DNA of 64,000 nucleotides from Medicago truncatula. Lineage: Eukaryota > Streptophyta > Magnoliopsida > Fabales > Fabaceae. This document shows positions 56,416 to 64,000 of this stretch, piece after piece (the first letter of the stretch is position 1; each line of letters opens with the position of its first letter). Location: NCBI RefSeq assembly GCF_003473485.1, contig NC_053045.1, positions 44,558,494 through 44,622,493 on the forward strand, read 5' to 3'. A model generated the notes under the pieces. The model saw nothing but the letters and a program-made list of their open reading frames with translations. It searched no databases and was not told the origin of the DNA. A program made the position numbers and the translations under genes.

Positions 56416-57058
56416 TAGAGCTGTCAAAACGGGCCGGCCCTAGTGGGCTTCGGGCTTTAGCGGGCCGGGTAAAAAAGCCCGGTTGACAAAACGGGTTTGA
56501 AATATACTACCCGAGCCCGACCCTACACGGGCCGCGGGCTAAACGGGCCGGCCCGTATTAAAAATTATATATTTTTAATTTTAAAAAAGTACTATAAAAC
56601 ACTGCTATAATTTTTTTATAAATAATATTTTTAATATGTTTAAATAATGTCTAGCACAAAAGTAAATTGTAATCATTTTCGTACAAACGTCGTAAACTAA
56701 AACGACGAGGAAAATGATTTTAAATAAATTAGATATGTTATGGTTATAGATATTTATATATTCGATCTTTAAAACTATAAATAACGAAATGAATAAATAT
56801 AATTTTATATTACATTTATATTTGTGTTAATTCATTGAATTTTCATTTTTGTTTTTTACTTTGATAATCAACTAAGTAAATAATTATTTGAAAAATATAT
56901 ATAATTTATAGAATTTTTTTTATGCGGGCTAGCCCTAACGGGTACCGGGCTTTTAAGGGTCGGGCTAAAAAACCCTATTAAAATTCGGGCTCAATATTTT
57001 AGGCCCATGTCCTATATTTATTCGGGCTAAACGGGCCGGCCCGTTTTTGACAGCTCTA
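56416..57058. mobile_element. hAT-type non-autonomous element 2
   Basis: 643 bp with ends tagagctgtcaaaacggg and cccgtttttgacagctcta, and an exact 8-bp duplication CTTAATTA (56,408-56,415 and 57,059-57,066). Subterminal gggccggccc motifs stand in both arms around an AT-rich centre. It starts only 10 bp after the target repeat of hAT element 1. Confidence 0.88.
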
Positions 57059-57066
57059 CTTAATTA

Positions 57067-57584
57067 TATGCAATTATTTTTGAACCACTTTTAATACGTG
57101 TAGGAAAATTGTGGTAGCTATTAAGTCATGTAACATCATCGACTTTGCCATTGACGCTAATAGTTTTGTGGAATTGGCTCCCCTTTTGACCGTGTAATTA
57201 AGCGTGTATAAATAATTCTAAACTTTGATTCTTAGTGGTTGCTCTATATCTTTTTTCCTTTTGAAAGAAAGAGATCAATACTCAAGCCCAAAAAAAGACG
57301 AGCATTTACATCTTTGCCTTTCTATTTTTTTATTTCATTAATGCGTGTAAATTTTAAACGGTATTTTATATGAAATATTGATATTGATTAAATTATAACC
57401 GTAAATATTTGTGACTTTTAAAATTGTTACAAACCAAAAAAAAAATCATGTTTTAACTTTTTCAATACCACCAATATAACATTAATGTAAGTAAATTTGT
57501 TTAAGGAAAACACTATTTTACAATGTTATTATCTTTCCCCTCTCAAAATAAAATGTTATTATCTTTATCTTTAAAATGTTACTA
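57067..57584. other. Spacer; remnant of RLK2-type upstream sequence
   Basis: Positions 57,150-57,190 (cattgacgctaatagttttg, ggaattggctcccctt) match 41,258-41,295, upstream of RLK2. No gene. Confidence 0.45.
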
Positions 57585-58250
57585 TCTACAAAGTCAATCT
57601 AAAGGAAAACACTATCATAATTTACTTGACATTGACACTTTGAGTTTGAGAGCATTAGTTTCTTTCATGCTCACTTATATTATAGGATAAAACAAGAAAT
57701 TAGAGACGCCATTAATTAGAACTTTCAAACAATGTAGGATCAGATAAACAATAGTAACAAATTAGATTATTCAAATGTTTAGTTTGATTGTGGAAGGGAT
57801 GACGAAAGCATTATCATAATTTTCTTGACACTGGGATTATAGAGGTCTGAATCCTCAACAATTTTGTCTACAGCCCCCTCTGCTGCACTATTCTCATCCG
57901 TTCCCGTTGGATTAATCCAATGATTGAGATATTTATTAAACACAAAATAAAATAAAAAAAATTGTAAAACAAAATTATTTGTCCGTTTTGTATACCCTAT
58001 AGGAAACGAGCTTTGGAAAAAGATTTTGGTGTGGTCTTGGTAATAGGTAAAGAGTTAAAAGAAAGGAGGAGAATCGGTAACATAACATTACCGGTTCCCA
58101 CAACTGCTGCACCATAGTCCCTACAACAACCGTAGAGGATCTGAGTTCAGCGAGGAGGTGAAAAAATGTTAAAATTGAGGGAAAAATAAAAGAGAGAAAT
58201 TACAAGTATGAGGGAGATGTAGACGATGGAGTTCATGTTCACTTTTTTAA
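57585..58250. repeat. Duplicate of the RLK1-RLK2 intergenic region
   Basis: Collinear with 37,890-38,620: the RLK1 5' flank (gacattgacactttgagttt), 'caccccctctgctgcactattctcatc'-type text at 57,880, and the purine-rich 3'-flank block of RLK2. With the kinase relic that follows it is one duplicated segment of about 1.1 kb. Confidence 0.75.
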
Positions 58251-58318
58251 TATATGTGGCGTGGGGGAGACGTATTATACATATTATACAACTTTTTCTC
58301 ACAATGATACTTACTTTT

Positions 58319-58675
58319 TTACGACATTACAAAACCTATGGCTGCATATTCAAATCCCCTTAATGTGTCAGAATCATCACCATAACCATTTGGTGGCTTC
58401 CTGTCATTGCTCATATTGTTGTAAACTTCAAGCATTGTTGACCTTTGGTCTGGAAAAGGGTGAACACACTCACAGGCAATCTTAATGAGAGTACAAACTT
58501 CATTTTCAAGTCCTTCCCCGGTCAAAGATTTATCAATAACATTATAAAAACTCAAAGGGTTACCACATAGATTAGTAGTGTCAGATGAACGCGACAATTC
58601 ATTATATGTTTTCCCTGTCATCAATTCAAAAAGCACACTTCCAAAGTCGTAGACATCCTTCTTCCCGTCGTCCAC
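58319..58675 (-). pseudogene. RLK5: C-terminal pseudokinase relic
   Basis: Only the last 115 or so residues of the kinase-like domain: VDDGKKDVYDFGSVLFELMT, then NPLSFYNVIDKSLTGEGLEN and HPFPDQRSTMLEVYNNM, with a tail GDDSDTLRGFEYA closest to RLK2. The homology stops at 58,675 (ccgtcgtccac), where LTR sequence begins. It is a fragment of the duplicated RLK2 3' end, not a gene. Confidence 0.85.
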
Positions 58676-60198
58676 AATTAACTGAGAACAAAAATATAAT
58701 ATTAACAATTAACTGAGGACCAGAGCACTCTGGATTAATTTAATTAACAAGGACCAGAGCATTCTGAATAATTAAATTAAACAAAAATATAATATTAACA
58801 GTTAATATAGGACCAGAGCACTCTGGATTAATTTAATTAATAAGGACCAGAACACTCTAGATTAATTTAATTAACAAGGACCAAAGCACTCTGGATTAAT
58901 TTAATTAACAAGGACCAGATTGTTCTGGAGAATAATTAAATTAAACATAAATATAATATTAACAGTTAATATAGGACCATAGCACTCTGGATTAACAGAC
59001 AGAGAGAGAATTAAAATGCATGAAAAAGAAATTAAAAAAAATGAGATGCTGGGGTGTGTGAGCAGTAAAGTGAGGGTGCAGGAACTAGAAGAAAGACAGA
59101 TTGGGTTTAGGGAACAAATCTTGGCCATTGATTTGATCAACGGCCTTGATTGGATCTGTTGAAGAAAGAGGAGTATAAATACTCATTTCTCTCTTTGTCC
59201 TTCACTTCTTTCTTTCTCTTCTCTCTCTTCACTCTCCTTTTTCTTTCACGTATTCTCTCTTCTCTCTTCTTATGTTCATCTTCTCCGATGAGAAGAGTGG
59301 TGGTCGGAGGTGATTCCGGCGCGGTGGTCGGTGAGCCATCGCGGTTGCGCCGCCGCGCCGGAGATGAAGGTGTCTCCTTTTTTTATTTTTTTCGTCCTCT
59401 CTCCTTCTTTTCTCTTCCTCTTTCCGATTTTGCACACAAAATTTCCAAACAAAAGTTAAAACGTCCTAGATCTAAAAGGAAAGAAAATACTACTTTCTTT
59501 TCTTCTTGAACGGATTTGTTTGTGACGGTTTGTTGTTGTTGTTGTGAGAATAGTTTGTGTTCTTGTGACGTGTGTGTTGTGGGTTTGGATCGGTTTTGTG
59601 TGTGGTTACCGGATCTGTGAGTTTGGTTGTTGATCTTGTCTTAGTAATGTTCTGGTTCGAAATTTGTGTTTGTTTGGTTGGTTGATTGGAAAGGTTTGGA
59701 TTGTAAGAAAAAATGGGAGGAAAATTGTTCTCGTTTTGGTTGCTGGTTTGGGATTGAAAAAGAATGAAATTTTTTGTCTTGTGTTCTGGCCGTGGAATGT
59801 TTTTTGTTTGTTGGGCCCCCCTCCATTTGCTGGTGGTTGTTGGTTGTATTTATAGAACTAGTTTGAGCAGAATTTTGTTGCTTGGAGAGGAACACGACAG
59901 CCTGTTTTGAGCTGTGTTTCTTTGGATGTGGATAAGGACAAAATTTTGATAATAATAAAAATAATAATAAAAAAAAAAGGATTAAAATGAAACAAAAGAT
60001 AAAAATTTAAAATGGATTTAAAGTTAATAAAAGATGGAAATTAAAATTAAATGAAAAAATGAAAATTGAGTGAAGAGGGTCCGACCCGGAATCAAATATG
60101 AGGTATTTTAAAATACCTTTTTTGTTCGAAAGGCCGAGATCGGTCGGAGTTAAATGACACGTGTCAATGGTATCTTGGGTCAAAAATTGGGGTATGAC
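58676..60198 (+). mobile_element. LTR of a gypsy-like retrotransposon (solo or truncated)
   Basis: About 1.5 kb. It begins with tandem AT-rich units (gaccagagcactctggatt, six or so copies at 58,722-58,990), then a TATA box (tataaata, 59,174-59,181), a CT-rich leader and a GC-rich stretch at 59,290-59,370, and ends 'aaattggggtatgaca' at 60,198, a common LTR 3' end in plant gypsy elements. No primer site or coding region follows. The left boundary at the kinase relic has no clear TG start or matching target repeat, so it may be truncated. The long CT-rich plus-strand frame is not a gene. Confidence 0.65.
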
Positions 60199-60676
60199 AG
60201 TTACCAAATCACAGAAGGGGAGAGTATCACACTTAAAGAGAAAGATGTTAATATGTCTTATATGAGTTAAACTTTCAAATTAGATGCAAGAGAATATAGT
60301 GACAAACATATAAGTGAGATGATCCTTAAATCCAATGCCTTTAGGATTTGAATGAAGATGTGATGTTAATCTCGCTTGAGTAGTTGCTCTTAGTCTAATG
60401 TGATTATGCAACTCAGTTTACGCTCCCGCGAAAGTTGTTACATTATGATGAACTGTTTTCTTCGTTTTTGAATTTCATTTGCTTAGTCCTTTGTTTCTCA
60501 TGTAAGAAAGAGATAAAAACATTTGCATAAAAACCACCAACAACCTACCTTTTTTAGCATGTCGTGCATCCGTCTAACATTATGTTAATGTATCAAATGT
60601 GAGTTAAAGTTCCACATTGGATGCAAAAGTAGATGTTAAACAACATATAAGTTAGATAACCAATATACTTGATGAC
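60199..60676. other. Spacer, nothing recognised
   Basis: AT-rich flank to the right of the LTR. There is a loose repeat of 'atgttaatatgtcttatatgagtt' style near 60,247 and 60,584-60,620. Confidence 0.4.
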
Positions 60677-60679
60677 TTA

Positions 60680-61062
60680 GGGTGTGTTTGTTTCAAGATT
60701 TGTAATATGATTCCCGGGAATGTGACATTGGAAATGCAACATTCTCATGTTTGTTTCAAGTTTTGAAAATTTGTTCTCATGAATGTTATATTCCCAGGAA
60801 TGTTATTTGCACATAATTTCTTCTATTGTTATTTACATGCTTAAAGGATGAGAATCTAACATTCCCATGAGAATAGAACTCAACTTGCCATAACTTCCCA
60901 CTACCACTCACATTTATTTTCATTTTTATCTTTTTAACTAAATAATTTCTAAAACATTTTCAGGAAATCTAAATTTTTAACAAATTAAACACATGAGTTG
61001 GAATGCTATTCCTAGAAATATCATTTCAAGGAATTTAATTTCTTACCTTGAAACAAACACGG
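60680..61062. mobile_element. Tourist/PIF-like MITE
   Basis: 383 bp, ends gggtgtgtttgtttcaag and cttgaaacaaacacgg, flanked by TTA (60,677-60,679 and 61,063-61,065). It has no coding region. Confidence 0.75.
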
Positions 61063-61429
61063 TTAAATTTTAGTTCATTATGTGGTGTCATTTTTTTAAC
61101 TCCTTAAAAAAACATAAAATTACAAACAACTTTTGGACAATATGTTCGACCGAGCAATCCCAATTAGCATGAATGACTAAACCAAGTACATTCTTTTAGC
61201 AAAAAAAAATCAAGATTAGATATGGTTTAAGTATAAGGGATATTACATTTTTCATGATTAATTTGAAATAAAAATCCATTTTCAAGTTCACAATAATTTT
61301 CCAACTTAAAGGTTTAGCAGCAGAAGGACAAACTTTGAATTTCGAGATTCAGAGTTTCGAGCTCTGTTAGTATCATTGAAGATAGGTAAATATATTTTTC
61401 AGTGCTCTTTTATCTCTAAGATTATCCAC

Positions 61430-61830
61430 AATGGTGGGTACTTCATCTATTTAACACCATACTAAATAAGCCCCCCCGCTCTCTCTCTAACTCAGGCCAC
61501 CATTTCCGTTCACCATCCATCACACCGGTCATCATCGCACCACCACACCTGTTCTCCCTCTCCTTCTACACCCTCCTGTCTCTCGGTTCCTCTTCCCCAT
61601 CTCTCCCCCTCCACACTCATCTCTCCCTCATCAATCAATCGCCACCACACCCTCCATCGTCAATCACCACAACCATCCTCGTTGCCACCACCATCGTACC
61701 CAGCCTTCAACCCATCCAGATCTGGAAGAGTTGTGTCATTTCCTTCAAATCAATCTCCTACCCCTCCAACTATCCTGAATACGCGAAACTTCGAAGCTCC
61801 AAACTACTTCATGGGTTTCAATCATATTCG
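61430..61830. other. CT/CA-rich block of unknown origin
   Basis: Strikingly C-rich compared with its surroundings (caccatccatcacaccgg, ctctccccctccacactc, ccaccaccatcgtaccc). It looks like a leader or LTR/LINE 5' segment; no frame with a domain is seen in either strand. The following 61,830-62,410 may belong to the same element. Confidence 0.35.
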
Positions 61831-62410
61831 AATTCAAAAGGTCTGATGTGTTTTCTACATTCAAGTTGAAGAACAACAACACTAAAAGCTTGTGAGATGG
61901 CTTGCTGGTGAGAGTTGATTTGCATTAATGGGTACTTCGATGAGAACCTGAATTTTTTTATAGTGGTGATTAACGATTTGGTGTTGGTTTATGTTGGAGA
62001 TATTGTCTATGGTTGTGTTCTTATATCCAAAAATCCTTTAGATCCACCGTTACTGTTGAATATTGTGACGCTTCGCCGATGCTGAAAAAGACTCTGGTGA
62101 GATTGTGAGGGAGAAGAGAAGAAAATATTGGATGGATTAAAAGCAGGGTTGAAGAAGATGAAAATATGATTTTTTTTTTTTTAATTTTAATTCATGAATA
62201 AATCAAATATTAGGTGACTGTATAAAGAAAAAAATGATAAAAGAAGTTAATTACACGGACAGTCTAACATGTCGGCAAATTTTGCTGACATGTTTAAATG
62301 AGGGTTCGAAAGTAGAAGAATCTAAAATTACAGGGACATAATCTAAATTATTTTTTTATAAGGACTAAAACCAGATCAATTCGCTAATATTACAGAGATC
62401 AAAAGCAGTG

Positions 62411-64000
62411 TTAACCTTTATATCTATTTACATCAAGAAATTCGTCATTACTCAACAAAAATTAGACTCAATTAAGCGAAACTGGATATGACATATTTGG
62501 ACGATAAAATAATTTAATATATCATTCAAAGAGAAAATGGCTCACCCAATAAGGGAATTTAAAATTAATTTGTCAATTTGATTTAGCTAAGCTTAGAAAT
62601 AAATTTCTCCATGAGTGAACTTTAGAAAAATAATTTGTGCAGTAAGTCCTTTTACAAAGAGAAAATGGCTCACCCAATAAGTCATTTTGCATCTACTAAT
62701 ATAAATTGCACGGCCTCTAATTTAATTTGTGCTTATATGTGAATCAATCAGGCGTTCATGTAATTATTTTTTTTAAGGGAAGGCGTTCATGTAATACCCT
62801 GATATGTGAATTAATCGAATTTTTTTACGAAATGAATAAGTATTTAATTAACAAAATATTTTCTATGGAACTTTTTGCTTAAAATGATTTTTTTATTAGA
62901 ATTAAAAAAGTTTTTTTTAGCAACAATAATGTAACAAAAAAATTTAAACAAAAAAAACGATAAAAATATGGGCAACTTAGTCTAACTAATGGGCAATAAA
63001 AAATAAATCACATGTAACAGACCGATTTCAAAAATTTCCCTAAAAAAAGATCGAATGTTAATTAAACTCGTATTTAATTTAAAATTATCAAGATTTAATT
63101 TTCAGCAATTTAAAAAATCTTAAAAAGTTCCAATTTAATTTAAAATTATATTGAAAAACTATTCAAATCATGTAATATCTAGAGGCATCATTCAATCAAT
63201 GATTTGGGCGTCAACGTTGCAAATCTGGAAGCGTGGGTATTTCGATGACTTAAATTTTATCATATTATTTAAAAGCATTTTGTCGTTGTATGCTAATATT
63301 GTCGTTGCATGTACTCTATCAATTTGAATGAATGAATATTGTTTCGTTTTAGTAAAAAAAAAAGATATGGTGAAATTAATGAAATTTTAACTATTTTTAA
63401 CAATTAAATCTTATTATTTATTTTTTAAAATAAAATCTTATTAATTATTTTGATCGTGGAGATCATCATATTGTGGGTCATGCAAAGAAGGTGTATTAAT
63501 ATTATTTTATGAATAACGAATCTTTTATGACCAATTTAACTATACAATAAATTACTTCCAAATTAAAGATGGATATAAAATCAAAAACAAATACAAAAAT
63601 AACAATTAACTAAAAATAGATGAAATATTCTATAGAATTTGAAGGTGACATGTACACTATTGGAAGACATTTGTTTATAATTGAGATAGAGATTAAGATT
63701 AAGATGTATATGTGTCGTTGTGGATATGTGATTAGGCAATAGCGAATAAGCAAAATATATTTAGATGATAACGTGTACGTACGTATTAGTGATGTTTACG
63801 TGTATCAAATGTATCAATATAATTATAATTTATTATTAAAATGAGGATAAGACAAAGAAGAAATTTTAAAATACATAATTTGTCAAACACAATATAGTTA
63901 TTATTCATCCATATTGAAATTAAAATGAAAATAAAAAAAGTCTTGGGAAACTTATACAATTGAGTTTGTATTCATTCTCTTTTGTTTGATATAATCCAAA
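62411..64000. other. AT-rich tail of the window, no gene
   Basis: Two short direct repeats (agagaaaatggctcacccaa at 62,530 and 62,658; ggcgttcatgtaat at 62,752 and 62,782). Otherwise no supported feature. Confidence 0.5.

Noticed and set aside
59150-59509. Plus-strand frame of 119 codons with a hydrophobic start resembling a small secreted or membrane protein
   Set aside because: It lies in the CT-rich leader part of an LTR directly after its TATA box; no conserved domain.

Overview
The window is a plant nuclear segment, most likely from a legume of the Medicago/Trifolium/Pisum group. The evidence is the AT-rich intergenic DNA dense with MITEs whose ends read 'ggtccctataaatatacc', GT-AG introns, an F-box/LRR family with a typical legume layout, PR-1 genes, and BIR-like receptor kinases. 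Species is inferred from family style, not from a search. There is no tRNA, rRNA or CRISPR array.

Layout. (1) 1-33,000 is a minus-strand cluster of F-box/LRR genes. Copy 0 enters at the left edge (only its 5' end is present). Copy A (4,437-7,400) looks intact with four coding exons. Copy B (18,666-22,580) is a pseudogene. Copy C (23,780-24,775) is a 3' fragment, copy D (26,794-31,900) is complete except for a transposon in exon 1, and copy E (32,700-32,940) is a small exon-1 relic. The cluster is packed with transposons: a nearly whole young Ty1-copia element with a TATAT target duplication (8,702-13,385); an L1-type LINE (about 14,549-18,520) itself split by a solo LTR (16,438-17,644); and two PIF/Harbinger elements of 2,702 and 2,703 bp, each in the first coding exon of a different F-box paralogue and each flanked by TTA. 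Foldback MITEs, SINEs and Helitron-like ends fill the rest.

(2) 33,000-58,700 is a second minus-strand cluster in which PR-1 genes alternate with BIR-like LRR receptor pseudokinases: PR-1 (33,260), RLK1 (36,020-37,973), RLK2 (38,778-40,736), PR-1 (43,549), RLK3 (46,475-48,492), PR-1 relic (53,562), RLK4 (53,801-55,560), RLK5 relic (58,319-58,675). RLK2 is the only full-length receptor (612 residues). RLK1 has an internal stop and no signal peptide, RLK3 has lost its LRR ectodomain in frame but keeps signal peptide, membrane segment and pseudokinase, RLK4 has no LRR and meets two back-to-back hAT elements, and RLK5 is cut by an LTR. Every kinase domain lacks the catalytic HRD aspartate and the DFG aspartate.

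(3) 58,676-64,000 is a gypsy-like LTR followed by AT-rich DNA with a Tourist-like MITE and one CT/CA-rich block of unknown origin.

How the genes relate: the F-box proteins would be substrate adaptors of SCF ubiquitin ligases. BIR-like pseudokinases are membrane regulators of LRR receptor complexes in immunity, and PR-1 proteins are secreted defence proteins carrying CAPE-type C-terminal peptides. The repeated PR-1 plus pseudokinase arrangement and its repeated flanks point to segmental co-duplication; any functional partnership is inference.
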